From positions 1 to 64,000 of the forward strand of contig JADWOT020001850.1 of NCBI GenBank assembly GCA_036345935.2: a DNA stretch of 64,000 nt, read 5' to 3'. This document shows positions 1 through 12,153 of this stretch, one piece after another. The notes beneath the pieces were generated by a model that was not told the DNA's origin, did not search any database, and worked only from the letters and a program-made list of their open reading frames with translations. Positions within the stretch are counted from its first letter, which is position 1. Every line of letters starts with the position of its first letter. The position numbers and the translations under genes were made by a program. The DNA is from Taenia hydatigena. Taxonomy: Eukaryota; Platyhelminthes; Cestoda; Cyclophyllidea; Taeniidae.

Positions 1-4
1 CCTG

Positions 5-695
5 AGCAGCAATCACGTCAGTGCCTAGTTCCCCCTTCCACAGATTAGCCTTCATGATTGACGCCGGTTGACAGATTGACGATTTGTCGAATGAGGTCTC
101 AAAGGAGGGCAAAGTGGAAAATCAATCCTGCCACAGTTTTAGCTCTTCCTTCTTTTGGCTTTATCTTCGGGACGTCCTCGAATGCAGTGCTATGCTTACT
201 AAACGGCATGTTGAATGCGCACTTAGACGAGCTAGATTATTAAATCTGCCCCCACAAACTTAGCTGCGAACGACAGTCGTGAAAAGGCGATGAAATAATG
301 ACCATAAATTAGTTAAAGCCATCAAATTCTGGACCACACACACATAAGACGAATTTTTACTCACTAATTTAAGCAGACATTGATGCATGCACAGGGGCTG
401 CTTTGAAAGCTCCATTTCATCACCTGAGTGAGAATTTCATGTTTGGAAATAATCGCCGTAACCGATGGAGTGAAGAGTGTTAAGTAACCAAAAGCACAGT
501 GGCTAAGTACTCTGAGAGGACCTAAGATCAGCATTTGATTGAATGTCAACATAGTTCATCGGGATTTAAACTGGGTCAACACTGACGGCTGATTGGGCAA
601 TCACCGTAAGGGATGCTTCTTGGGGTGAGCACAGCCATCACAAACTCCACCTCTGTGATTGACATTCAAAAAGCACGAATGCATTAGCATTAACT
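5..695 (+). repeat. Direct repeat copy 1, with kinase-like relic
   Basis: This stretch is repeated in the same orientation at 6936-7630, at clearly diverged but continuous similarity; it may extend off the left edge of the window. In the plus direction it shows degenerate protein-kinase hallmarks in the right order: an AIKF (VAIK-like) stretch near 322 and, about 80 codons on near 550-590, the reading NIVHRDLNWVN, which fits a kinase catalytic loop (HRDLxxxN). Stop codons and frame changes interrupt everything, so it is at best a pseudogene. No DFG motif is visible downstream. The kinase reading is an inference from short motifs; the duplication itself is directly visible. Confidence 0.5.
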
Positions 696-2886
696 CAAGG
701 TTGTTGTTATTGTTATTTTGTCGTGTATGGCAGTAATGATAGCCTCATATACTGAGTCCCCAGCTCCCCTCCCTATCTTCTTACCAAAATTATGGAAGGA
801 AAGGAAAGCGGGTAGAGCTTGACATCGATTGTCGCGTGGTCCGAAGTACTATTTGCTTTGCATTCTTATCACTCGATGTATGTTAGATTCTATGCTAATT
901 AGGTGGATTAGAATTGACGTGTTTTATTTTTGATCACGGGTAATCCTCTCACCCTTTGAGGTCATATGACACATGGCTGAACACGCGTTGCGCTCTGTGT
1001 TTAAGTTACACAGAAACATCGACCTTTTGTAGGTGTTTTCTCATACATATCATCAACAAATCCGACATCGTATTTACTGATCAGGTTGGTTTGCTCACAC
1101 AATGTTGTCGTTTTCGCTTAACCTTTTATTGCGTTAGGGGTGCTGTGTTTGCTACTGCGCCACGAACTCAAGGTGTCCAATTCTGCGCGTTGTTGGATGC
1201 TGGAGCCGCAGACATATGCATGTGTGTATAATGCCCTACTAGTTAATGCTACGGCTATATTCTGTAAGGTGAGGGCTATTTAGGTTGATAAAAATTGCAA
1301 TTGGAGTTGGAGTTCTGTTGTTGCTACTCTATACGAAGCATGCATTGCTAGGAGTTTGGAATTAGTCTAGTTAAATTAGAATATTATAAACATAGATTGC
1401 ACACACTTATGGTGCCAATGCTGCAGTGCCCCGCGTTGACATGCTCGCAAAGCTTTGGAATGTCCTGGCTATGTCAGTTAACAGTAGGTCTTTGCAGCAG
1501 GATTTTTCCACTTTACTTACTAATCTCGAGTCCTATCAACTGTAAGGCAAGCATCTCATTGTAGAATTGTCTCATGCAACTATTCGCGAAATGCCTTGTG
1601 GCGTTAACTCACATTAGCAGTAAAGTAGATAACAAGAAATCATCCCTTTTCGCTTGTGTTGCAAGCAATCCCCTTATCAAGTAAGATATCCAAAAGAAAT
1701 GTAAATGAAAGTAAGAAGGATTACTCAAAGTTAGTGATGACTTCAAATTTAGGTAAATACTTGAGTAAACGAATGTATCGTTGTGATGTTGCAGCGAATG
1801 CAATTCCCGTCTCGCCCTACGCGATCACAAAAGCACACTGCTGACGTGAAGGGAAAGGTGGAGCGCAAAATCGCGCTTCTCACTGGTTACTTTGCCCTCG
1901 GCACGGTGAAGCAGGTTAGTTAGGCCTAAAAGCAATTTGTTAGCCACAAAGTAAGCAAATGATAAGGATCAAAAGTTATATTGCTAAATAGCTAAAGCCT
2001 GGTACAGTTTATTGAGCTTGTCAAAATTAAGCACTGCGACCATTACTATAGAATACGACATTACCTTGCGTGCATGGAATAAAAAAGGAGACAGCTCCGT
2101 ATCCTTCTAAACCAGTGTCATTGCCTTGAATCGATGGGAGCAAACTAAATGGTGGATATTCTTAACGAAGGAAAAAAATGTTTTGGCCACTACGCTACAA
2201 AATGTAGTTTTTCTAATCGCCGGCATGCAGTGTATTCAGGCGATACTCTTTTAAATGCAAGGCAATTCACATGTAAAGAGGTCTGTTAAAAGTGTATCCA
2301 ATTTGACCCCTAGTAAGTAGACCATCCTTCTTAAGTGGGGCAAACTAACTCAAATGAGCACTGAAGTCGGCTTCGTGCAAAAGACCCTCTTGCGGTTATT
2401 CATCCTTTGTTCGTGCTTGTCGCGACTGTTTTAAGCATGCTTTTAGACTACCCGTTCCATAATTACAACCCGTAGCTGTCTATTGATGGGTGGGATCGTT
2501 GACATGGTCGTGGAGTGATCAGAGAGATATATTTGAACCCCTGTGCGTTTATTTTGGCCTTGCAAAAGAATAGAGCCTTGTGAAGTCGTGATTCGAGGAT
2601 AATTACTGAATTGGAGGAATTTTAACCATTTGTAAGCCATTAGTGCTCAGTTGGATACTAATGGAACCATGCTAAGTTGATGAGGCGTTAATTGAAAGTT
2701 ACTGATCAAGCCCTTTTGTCCACGCAAAAGGGGGTTTTGGGGAGTGAACTAATTTGTGAACCTTGAGAGCGACCGCTTTAATGGGTTAAGCGTTGTCATC
2801 GTTCATCGTTCATCCCCGAAACAAATCACTTTAGCGAGTTTCAGCTTTACGCATAGCTCTAAGGAGAACGCTTTACAAGAGATCAG
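696..2886. other. No gene recognised
   Basis: Only short open frames without splice or start context. Nothing repeated elsewhere in the window was seen. Confidence 0.4.
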
Positions 2887-2896
2887 TTTATTTATT
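2887..2896 (-). terminator. Poly(A) signal pair for the minus-strand gene
   Basis: Read on the minus strand this is two overlapping AATAAA hexamers. They lie about 85 bases beyond the stop codon at 2980, the usual distance for a short 3' UTR, and support the minus-strand gene upstream. Confidence 0.5.
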
Positions 2897-2979
2897 TTCG
2901 AAACATACTATGAGAACCACAAAACACATAGAGCAACAAAACACCAGCATCATAGCCACTAAATAAAAGACTTCTGAGG

Positions 2980-3474
2980 TCAGTCTGCAGACGCTTCAAA
3001 AAGGAAGCCAATAACTCGTTTTGTCAGTTCTACTATATTTTTGAGTTCCTCACCTTCGCCATCTTGCCTTTGATCTGCTTTAGCACCAAGTTGATTTTCG
3101 GGTGTCATCTCTAGAGTCCACAATTGCTGCTTGTGCCTCAACAACATGTCACAACCAAATTGGTGCGGAGTGAAAAACACTGCGTCTGCCTTGCCTTTGT
3201 GCCTCAGACACTGATGGCGTATTTGAGGTTGCTCTGCGGTTGACGGTGTAAAGAAGTCTGAATCGGGCATAGACATGCTGGCAGCAAGCTGCCGGAGAAG
3301 AATATAATTTGGGATTAGGAACACGCTTGCTGGAAGTTGTTAATATGCGCTTGGCGTTAGAAACGGTCGCTGCACCTGTGGTTGTGGCAGCTCTTGACGT
3401 AATTTTGACGACGTGTCAAATGGGAGTGGTTTGGCGTTGGGCAGGTCGGCGACGTAGTGGCAGGTTGAGGTTGA
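2980..3474 (-). CDS. 3' part of an unrecognised spliced gene
   Basis: Two exons join in frame on the minus strand. The last exon is 3288-2980 (102 codons plus stop), preceded by a pyrimidine-rich acceptor ending CGGCAG. The upstream exon ends at 3376 with CAG|GTGCAG, giving an 87-base phase-0 intron. Upstream the frame stays open to at least 3474, where an acceptor (GTTCAG) could begin the exon; the true 5' end is unknown. The protein is polar, with Pro/Gln-rich stretches, the repeated element FFTP, a charged Glu/Asp/Lys segment and an amphipathic hydrophobic tail ending FLFEASAD. No signal peptide or enzyme motif is visible. Two AATAAA hexamers follow the stop. I do not recognise the family. 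The next gene, on the plus strand, starts only about 215 bases away. Confidence 0.45.
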
Positions 3475-3689
3475 CCTGAACTTCCACCTTGCTTTGGAGG
3501 TAAAGACAGTTTGACGCAGGATGTTTGTAGTATTACAACCTATGTAGGGCTAGTCGGTAGTTGTTTAAAATATTGGAACTACTTAAGCTTGTTCGTGGAA
3601 ATTTCGTAAAGTAAAACCGTAAGGTAATATTGACCCTTTCCTTGAATCATCCACCACTTGATCAGTTAACTGGCAAATTTTTATTGCAG

Positions 3690-3939
3690 ATACGATTCTT
3701 CAGCAGGCGGGTAAAATGGTGACAGATAAACCAGCTGCTAATGCAAGTGCGAACCAGCAGGATTCGTACCTTGGAGGGATTTCCTATTTTCTCAAGTTTA
3801 TTCGAGAAAGGGAATGCAGCATCACTCACGTGAGCAAACCTTGTACTAATATGCCTTCTTGCTTTAATAATTTCACTTTTTGTTTGTTTGCATTCAGAGC
3901 AAGGTGGGAAGACAAGGCTCCAAGTATCGTGAAATTTAG
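3690..3939 (+). CDS. 3' end of an unrecognised spliced gene
   Basis: Two terminal exons are well supported. Exon 3690-3829 follows TTTATTGCAG and enters in phase 1; it ends in CAC|GTGAGC. A 68-base intron ends TTGCATTCAG, and exon 3898-3939 carries 13 codons and TAG in phase 0. AATAAA follows 15 bases later. The visible C-terminal protein is about 59 residues: a Lys/Asn/Ala/Gln-rich part, a hydrophobic-aromatic segment (GGISYFLKFI), then a basic tail (SKVGRQGSKYREI). The 5' exons were not located, so length and function are unknown. The consistent phases, short intron and poly(A) signal make a real gene likely. Confidence 0.55.
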
Positions 3940-3953
3940 ATAAACCAATATTT

Positions 3954-3959
3954 AATAAA
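3954..3959 (+). terminator. Poly(A) signal AATAAA
   Basis: AATAAA 15 bases after the TAG at 3937-3939; a second AATAAA-like hexamer follows about 15 bases later. It fits 3' end formation of the plus-strand gene. Confidence 0.5.
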
Positions 3960-6041
3960 GAACTGCAAATAAAACACGCGAAGTCATTTTTGGACTTGAA
4001 AGATATTTTGCATTACTAGAAGAGGCTCAACATTTAATGGAGCAGCAGATGTGGTCAAATGCGCCCTCAGTTAAGAGGGCGCTAACTGCAAATTTGAGGC
4101 GAAATAGAAGGAAGGATTTGTGGAATGGTCGCGCGCATACTTGATACAGGGTCTGTCAAAGCAAACTTTTTCGCAGAAGTAAAGAACCCTGCAATCAATA
4201 GTAAGCCATTTTTAGGAATCATGCGGCAGAAACTGCGCGAAAAATGAAATTAATGCTCTGACAATCCATCCTCAAGGCAGTTATGTGTGGTTTTAGATGT
4301 CAGGGTATCACATGTGTGGTGGTTTCTTAATCGCATTTGGGGTTAAATAATTGGTAGCAAGAATAGTCGTAATTCGAGGTAATTGTTGCTTAACGTACAA
4401 CTAAATGTAAATTTACAATTCATCTCGATATCAAAGACCATTTGTAGGAATGTGAAAGGTGTAGACAGTAGTCCTTTTACGCTTAGGAAGAATTAAATGC
4501 ACGGTTTTGTGAGTGCTGGACAACCAAATTTACTCTTCGTTAGATTGTGCCTAATGCCACATTGGTTACGTTGTTATTACCAAAGTGATTAATGTACTGA
4601 AGGCAAGGCTTGGGTAGTGCACGATACTTTTCTGCCAAGATGCTCTATTTTGAAACTACATTTGGGCCAAAGTATGTATAAATACCATTCCAATGGCATA
4701 TGAGTTCAACCAGACGGTCATGTGGTTTCATGGCAGTGTGACTACAATTTCGTCCATCGTAAAGGGTAGGCCGGAATCTTCTTTTTGGTTCATCGACGCT
4801 ATGTTACTGTTTTTCATACAACAAAATCAAAAGTTATGCACCGTAAATTGATTGGTGTCCTCAAGGAACCCAAAGTTTTAACGTGCCATCAAACAGCCGG
4901 TCTATTATTTTTGCCTTGAGCGCATTATAAAACTAATTAAATCAGGTGTCAAAATGACTATCAGAAGTCAGAAAGCAATTTATTTGGAGCTTGAAGATGC
5001 GGCAAGCACCACTGGAACAATTGTCTGAGGTTCCTCCCATGTCCCATGTGACATAATTTGATGGGAGATATGCAGCGACTGGAAGATGACATGGGCCAGC
5101 GTGGGCACAAGAAATCAACTTTTGTAGTTGTTGCCCTTCGAGAGACGACAAGCGGTCCTCGTGTCCGTAAGTGTGATAGTACCTTCTGGCTCTCTTCAAT
5201 TGTGCATGGACAGTAGAATGGCTGCATTGACTGAAACGAAGTGTAAGTTTAGGTGTGAATGAGAAGGTGACGTTCAGAAATTATTTCCTACAAAATTGGC
5301 AGGTGCGACTGAGTCAAAATCACAACTTGGCAGTCTGATTAGAACCATGTTCCTTAAGCACACCTCATTTCTCCAATTTTTCCCACAAGGCACCAACACG
5401 GATTCTCCGTAGTAGATTAATAACATTAGAAGTCGTCGTTCACTTGCTTTTAGTCCGCAAACAAACAATTAAAATTTCCGCCTCACTTAAATGACCCCTC
5501 ACACAAATCCGTCACAAGTTCATTTCTACAAAGCACGTGCTTTTACCCGGCAAATCCGATCTGTAGTGTTTCACCGTAATGTAAAGAATCTACTCTATTT
5601 AATATTTTGCTAAGCGGAAGTCAGTACTACGCAGACGAATACAAGACTGGGGTTAATAGCATTTTGTAAGCCTATATTTAAAGCGTCATCACGTTTATTT
5701 GCATTATGTGATGGGATGCCCGAGATCAATGATGGCCCAGCCGTTATAGGTCACCACGATGGATGGATGACATCGCTGTCACCGTGAGAAATGCTACAAT
5801 TCGTTTGTACTCTTTGAGCACTTGCAAGGGATTCTCGAAGAATCTCGCATTCCGAACAAGGAGCATCGAACTGTCTTAAAGGGGGTTTCGACTTCCTCCA
5901 GACAATCCCTGTGTATTCGGAACTGAAAGGCCCCAACATAATAAATGCAACAATATTTGTCTCAGTCTAAATATCGCTTTAAGAATCTCAAAGCTGTGGC
6001 CAAATTAGTGCTGTTCAGACTTAATATTTGGCCTCCATTTA
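3960..6041. other. No gene recognised
   Basis: Overlapping open frames of 85-88 codons on the minus strand at 4942-5227 compete with each other and lack clear splice or start context. A 62-codon frame at 5751-5939 (minus) is likewise unsupported. Confidence 0.3.
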
Positions 6042-6570
6042 GTGCCAATTTTTAAACATTGGTCGAATCAGGCATGCGTGATGTCTACGACTCATCTTTA
6101 TCCTTCCGGTACCTTCAACGTTGGCGTAACGCCTTTAGTGATTTTCAAGTGGTATAAGGTGGATCTGACTTGCAGGATCTCGTCGCACATGTTGGCTACC
6201 TCGGTGAAATTAAAGAGCAATCTACAGCTGAGATTATTTGTGGTCTAGAGCGCCTTCACATCATGCGCATCATCTACGTAGGCGTTAAGCCTGACAATGT
6301 GCATATTGTTGACTCAGATTACATTTTAATTGCAGATTTCAGTCACTCACACGACATGTCTCGAGAGTTGAGACCCCTCAAAAAGACTGACTTCACCAGA
6401 GCACCCTTCTTCATAACATCCGAGATAAAGGATGAGCTCGCAATCACGGCGAAGGCTTGCAATATGCGCTCATGCCACTGCGTGCGATGCTACTCATCGC
6501 AGACATTGCAGCACAAATGTCACACCCCTCTGGATTTGAAAGTTGTGCGCCAGAGTGTCAAGAAATAGTG
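6042..6570 (+). pseudogene. AGC-like protein kinase relic (C-lobe)
   Basis: The plus strand reads as a decayed kinase core. In one frame (6042-6157) a hinge-like stretch PLVIFKWYK appears. After a one-base frame change the next frame continues with GGSDLQDLV, then EIICGLERLHIM, then YVGVKPDNVHI and ILIADFSHSHDMS, and an activation-segment-like TDFTRAPFFITSEIKD. The order matches helix D, helix E, catalytic loop, DFG and APE regions of AGC kinases. The catalytic HRD is replaced by YVG, DFG by DFS and APE by TSE, so even apart from the frameshift it could not be an active kinase. Later codons lose similarity and end at TAG. A pseudogene is the best reading; an exon of a pseudokinase is less likely because of the frame break. 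Confidence 0.7.
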
Positions 6571-6935
6571 AATACACCTCTGCTGGTGTGATTCGGACAA
6601 GCACAGCGCAATTGTTTCACAAGCAGAAGATATTTGAAGTCCACGTTAAATCGTAGTAGGCTTTTCATCTTCCTTTAGCAAATTTGGCCTCTCAAGCCTT
6701 ATGCGTTTTATCACTACAGCCTCATTTTTTCGCCTCCCTACTGACCTCAGAAGCCAAGGTCACTGCTAAGCGGTTTTGAGTAGACCGATCAAATCAGTTC
6801 CAGTTATCTATTGATTCATTTCATGTGAACAGATTCCTCAAAAATAGACGAATATTGCCCAGATTAGACTAAATGAGGTGAGTTTTTGGCGTTAGGCATG
6901 ACTGATGCTGTAGGTGCTGAAGTTTTCTGTATGGT
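6571..6935. other. No gene recognised
   Basis: Short spacer between the kinase relic and the second repeat copy; no motif seen. Confidence 0.3.
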
Positions 6936-7630
6936 GAGTAGCAGTCACTTGAGCGCCTAGTCCCTCCGTCCACGTATTAGCCTTCGCGGTGACACTGGAC
7001 GATATATTAACGATGCGCAAAATGATGTCCTAAAGGTAATGTCGTGAGAAGTTGATCCTACGACAGTTTTAACCCTCTCTTTTCTTAGTTTTGTCTTCAG
7101 GACGCTCTCGAATGTGGTGCTTTGCTTACTAAAAGACATCTTAAAATGCGTACTTAAACAAGTTAAATTACTACATCTGCGTATTACAAACTTAGTTGTG
7201 GATGGCAATGACCATGGATTAGTTGTAGCCATCAAATTCTGATTCACACACACACAAGGCAAAATTTTACTTGCCGAAAGTCAGTAAACCCCGACGTACA
7301 TGCAGGAACTGCTTTGCAAACTCTACTTCATTGCCTAATTGAGAAGATTCATGTCTAAGAAAAGTCCCCGTGACCTATGGGGTATAGACCGTAAAGTAAC
7401 CAAAAGCAGAGTGGTTAAATACTCTGGGGGACTCAAGATCAGCATTCGATTAAATGTTTGAGCAGAATTCATCGGAGATGCAATTGGGTCAGCACGGACT
7501 GCCGATTGGTCAGTCATCATGAGTGATGCTGTAGGCTTGTTAACGCTGTAGATTCAGAGCCAGCGCAGCTAACACAAACTCCATCTCAGCGATTGACATT
7601 TATAAAGTACGAACGCATCAGCGTTAACGT
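6936..7630 (+). repeat. Direct repeat copy 2, with kinase-like relic
   Basis: Same-orientation copy of 5-695. Here the N-lobe-like reading is better kept: GLVVAIKF near 7225-7250 followed by an acidic helix-C-like stretch (ILLAE). The catalytic loop position reads IHRRCNWVSTD near 7468. Several stops interrupt it. Together with the C-lobe relic just upstream, this suggests a once larger tandem cluster of kinase genes, now dead. Similarity to copy 1 fades at the shared GTTAAC-like end. Confidence 0.5.
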
Positions 7631-10138
7631 AACCTCGTCGATTTTGCTACCATTAACTTCCCCTTAAATGGCCTTCTTGTGTGGTCACTGCAAAATGTGT
7701 TGAACAGTGGCATACTTCCACGCTGTGGAGTGCACCGTCTTTCTGTAGCAAAAAATAATAAACTTTTGCACGATTTCATTGTGTCGAGTCAAGAATAGAT
7801 GTTTTCAATCTTAACCAGGTCTGTCAGGCACTCACTGGTTTATATTTAAGATATGAAATGCAAAAGAAGCCTATTCAGTGGTTAACACTGAATTTATTTA
7901 CAAAGATGATGGACAGAGTTTGTTTGCGTTTTTCAATGAACACATCTAAGCCTATATGGGGCGACAAAAAGGTAACATCGAATTTTAACCTCTCCTAAAC
8001 TTGGTTTTGTTTAAGTACCTGGTTGAAGCGTTAATTAGCGTTAGAAGGGCGGAGAGCGCGTTGCTACCTTGTTGTCTCTATGTTCACATCTGCTATCATG
8101 TCAGGTGTTTGCGCCACCTTGCAGTATCTAACGTTTGAGTAACTGCTTCAGAAGGGAGACAATGGTGATGAATGTGTTTTTTTAATGAACTCACGCGGGA
8201 TCAACAGTGGGCAACAAATATTCTCTACATGGACCCAGTTAACTTACACTGGCACCAATGTGCCTCCTCGAGGCATCATTAAACCTACTTCAAGTGTCAT
8301 CTATGTTAGGATCGGGTTGTTCTGATGTACTGACGAAATGAGGCCGAACAAACGCATCTTCTGATTAAGGAAAGCAATAATGTTGGATATGAGGGGAAGA
8401 GGCAGGCTAAACTATCTCCATGGATCTAATTCTCGCCCGAAATTACCAGGTTAGAACAATCAGCCCTGCATTGTACTCCCTCATTCATGCGTTGGTTGCC
8501 ACTCTCGCTCCAATTTTTCTACATTCAATTCCCTCTCACCTTTTGCTGCATAACTAATGGTTTACATTTACCTGTGGAAGACTCTTCATAGAAATACAGT
8601 AAGTTATCCATTTTGTAATAACATCCCTTGGATTGCTTCGTCACATATTGTTGAGTAGTTGGGAATTAGTCAGTTGGTAAAGAAGTAAAACAAAATCCAC
8701 CTTATTTCCCTGACATTAGCGTGTCAAAGTACTAGATAAATATGAATACTCAAAATTTTTCTTGTCCATAATTGTGATGGCAACTTAAAGATAAAAAATG
8801 GCATGCTGGAGCTGCACGCATTCTAATTTTCTCAAAGCTACGTGATGTTTGATCCACTTGTACCACTAAAAGGCGACCTACACAACCCAGTTAGTAGTGC
8901 GCCTGAGTACTTTGAGTTATAAGAATGCATTTGTTTCTTTTCTCGGCCAAAAGGGCATAACATTTCTAGTGCGGCCAACAGCCGACTTCATCCTTCACAC
9001 AAATACCATCATACGCACTAGAGATTTCGAGTCAGTTCTTCTTCAGCCATCTTGGAATACAGCATGGGAGAGAAAAATTGACATGAGTTGCATGAGTTAG
9101 TTTGGCTCCTTGGTTGGCCATCCCATCAGGTGTTTATGTTGCGAAACTTAATTGTGCAATCACACAGGTGCATTAATTTGTTTGATTAAGGGCGAGTCGG
9201 CACTTTGGACTGCAAGTTGGTTTGTTGGGACTAAATGAATTGGAATCTGATTTAAAAATAAAAAGTGACACATACATGTTGCAGAGTCTATAGGTTGAGC
9301 AAAGAACAGCCGGTCAAGTAATTTGACAGAGTTGACCTTACATTTCTGCGGCCTCGTAGGATGCTGTCGAAGTTACTTTGAAAGATCACTTAGCTTGTGG
9401 CAGAAACGAATTTACATAACGTTAAACAGACGCTGAAGCAAAGCCTGACAAGCAGTCAATAAACATCCTGAAGTGCTCACGAGGTACACACCAACGACTC
9501 AATGGGTACATAAATGCAAAATGAAGGGATGAGAAACAGGTAGAATTGGTACTGATGGACATGAATATGAAATGGACGAATGCTGAATGGTTGGGTGCGT
9601 ATGGGACATGCATTCACAGGGGTAAATTTGTGCTCCATTACTTGTACGCTGCTAGCCTCGATACCAATTGCTGCACTGAATCGCCCACAACTCTTATTTT
9701 CATATTAAATACAGATTTCGTGCTATATTCACACGTGCGTGTAAGCGCTACTTTTTGACTTTTCCTAACTTCCCTTGTTCCTTCGAGGCAGACAAAATTC
9801 ATTAGGATCTGATGTTAACAGTCGGGTAGGATCGCATTCAGCCTACTCCATCCTAACGACAATATCCAATGTGGACTGTGAAAATTTCTCTGTTCCCTAT
9901 GACACACGACAATGATCGACTAAATTGTTAGGGATTAGTCAAAAGCGATGCCCTCAAAATGAGTAAGTGAAGTCCTTACGCACTTCTGTGACCCTTACGA
10001 GTACTTCTACATGTACGAGCTGCGCTGCCCAATTTGTTCAGTGAAGTGGCATTTGAGATATTTGCATTAAATCGCCTCAGTCACAGCTCCAACGCTACAT
10101 TGAAAATAACTTTCACATTGTTAGTTCGATTTTTGCAG
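7631..10138. other. No gene recognised
   Basis: Small open frames only (for example 8897-9100 plus, 9546-9758 plus) without coding context. A plus-strand exon preceding 10139 is expected somewhere here but was not found. Confidence 0.35.
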
Positions 10139-10619
10139 AGGAGGACTCTTGAATCCCTCCACGTCCGTTGCAAGTTGCGTGCACTTCAAGATGATTTTGT
10201 GTTCCTTTACTACAGAAGTTTGCATTCAGACCTTTTATTAATTGTTTCAACTCAATCCACCGACGTGGCGTAAGCGGCCAGCAGCTGATATTTAGAAACT
10301 ACCAGTGGTTATTTATGAATGTGTTTTTCTTAATTTTTTAAGCAGAAGAACGCGTTTGACTTCCTCCCTTGCGATTGCCCTTGCGTCATTGGGAATAATT
10401 CGCACAGCTGAAAGCAACAAAGTACATCCGGCGTTCTACGATCATCCGCTCGCTAATGCGTCCCTTGAAAATATCAACTTTCGTGTGGTTCCTGGATCTC
10501 GTATAAGAATTGCAAGGTTTTTCTTAGTTCGTCTTACTTCTCTCCCTCCTCAATCGCATCTACATTCTTCTATGCCTCCTTCTCTGCCGCATTCTCTCAC
10601 TGCCAGGCATCCGAAATGA
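10139..10619 (+). CDS. 3' exons of an unrecognised spliced gene
   Basis: Three exons fit together by phase. Exon 10139-10269 follows TTTTTGCAG (phase 0) and ends before GTAAGC in phase 2. Exon 10346-10516 follows TTTTTTAAGCAG and completes an alanine codon. A 90-base, very pyrimidine-rich intron (10517-10606, GT..CCAG) leads to a last exon of four codons and TGA at 10617-10619. The visible protein, about 105 residues, has a basic start (RRTLESLHVRCKLRAL), a hydrophobic stretch (SDLLLIVST), and an Ala/Leu-rich helix (LTSSLAIALASLGII). No catalytic motif is seen. The last intron is a multiple of three and open, so it could be retained. 5' exons and product are unknown. Confidence 0.45.
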
Positions 10620-11123
10620 GAAAATTCTGAGCAAGCCTCACAGTGCTCCTCAAAATATATGCGATTTGGTAACGTCAATCCTGACACTGCCACATCCATC
10701 GCCGCTGCTGCTGTTAAAGACAATTGAAGTTGGCTACCTCGTCGGATGAGACAAAGACGTGCAAACAGGTCATTTTACACACACCAGAACAGCACAGATG
10801 AATCTGAGTATCTCATCTAATGCAATGCAACTCTAAAAATATGCTTACTTACTGTCTAAATAATAATTCGTATGTCCTAAAAGACTTGAAAAAATATAAG
10901 CTCAACTTCCCACATCTCTTCTGTCTTCCACACTCGACTTGCTACTTGACGAGCAGATGAGACTGGTTAGACTAGGGTGATATACGCTTACTACTTAATC
11001 CATCTTCCTTGGTTCTTTCAAAAACGCAAATCTACCAACATCGGGGCAGTCCGTTTCGCAGCAATCATGGTGATTGTAGGCAGTGTACCAACCAGAGCAC
11101 CAAGACTTGTTTAACACTTTTTT
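10620..11123. other. No gene recognised
   Basis: 3' flank of the plus-strand gene and of the minus-strand exon at 11124; no clear AATAAA close to either stop. Confidence 0.3.
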
Positions 11124-11276
11124 TCAGTCAGTCCCATCGAGGACTTGTATTTTTTCAAATTTCCGGTTAAATGTCGCAGAAATTGTAGCCTCCTTCAATG
11201 TTTGCTTCTTTTTTGTCGATACAACGACCACAGCTGCCATTGCAGTGTCTCCAATCGCGTGATATGATACTCCCAG
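11124..11276 (-). CDS. Candidate last exon, unrecognised product
   Basis: On the minus strand an acceptor (ATATATGCAG) is followed in phase 0 by 50 codons and TGA. The peptide starts LGVSYHAIGDTAMAAVVVVS, then a Lys-rich stretch, and ends KIQVLDGTD. Codons read smoothly and the frame also stays open for 30 codons upstream of the acceptor, so an unspliced start further up is possible. No family recognised. Confidence 0.3.
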   Translation of the reverse strand: MGVSYHAIGDTAMAAVVVVSTKKKQTLKEATISATFNRKFEKIQVLDGTD

Positions 11277-12153
11277 CTGCATATATCCTTGCCATCTCAC
11301 CGTAAGAAAATGCGAATCGGGTCGGATTACAGCGAATTCAAATGTGTAAGTATCTTTTACCGGCAAAATTTGAAATAGTAGGTTTCAACAATTTTCTCAT
11401 CCTCACGAACCAGAACTCCGTCCAGTCACACCCTCCACAGGCATTGTGAACCGCTCTCATGTTTCCATTTCTACAGTCTCTCCCTTGAGTTATCCCACTT
11501 AGAAGCTCAAGAGTAATCCAGCCTCATGTTAACTTATTAGCGGCCTGAGAAGTCGGAACAGTGGGCGATCCTCTCATCAGGCGCTTACAAACGAATCCCT
11601 TTGCTTAAAATCATTGCACTACTGGGATTATGCTGCGTCGATCTGGGTTAGTACACATAAGGGCGACAGAAGTGGAAAGCTCGGGGTCGCTGACACACTC
11701 CATGGCGTTTTTCTGATTTATATAGAATTTATGTTGCGTTTGAATATGAGTGCATAATCTACCCCTTCAACTCTCCTCTCCCTTATCGTTTCGAACCGAC
11801 CGAATTTCGATAGATTCCAAATCACCGACACCTATTACAACTGCGTCTGGAGAATGTAGTGAGCAGAAGCAATGCAAAACACGTGAGCAGCTCTTCACTT
11901 TCTCCATCTACTTCAATTTTTCTAACCTATCTTGCTTTGGGATAGATTATGCAGAACTAGAATTAGAAATAATGCACAATTTGTTTCGCTTGGGCTCCGT
12001 TCAGTGTAAGTTCCCAACCTTGATACGGAATGCTTAAATTAGACTGTCTACAACTCCAAATCTCACGTAACTATAAATGCTATGCAGCATTTGTACACAT
12101 GTGTTAATTTTGGTGATTTCTATGGCCCTCATCTCTATTTTTATTTTTATGTG
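11277..12153. other. No gene recognised
   Basis: Contains a 95-codon plus-strand open frame (11750-12037) with no splice or start support. Confidence 0.3.

Noticed and set aside
4942..5227. Two overlapping 85-88 codon minus-strand frames with Cys/His content
   Set aside because: Neither has splice sites or a start in good context, and the two contradict each other; no zinc-finger spacing could be confirmed.
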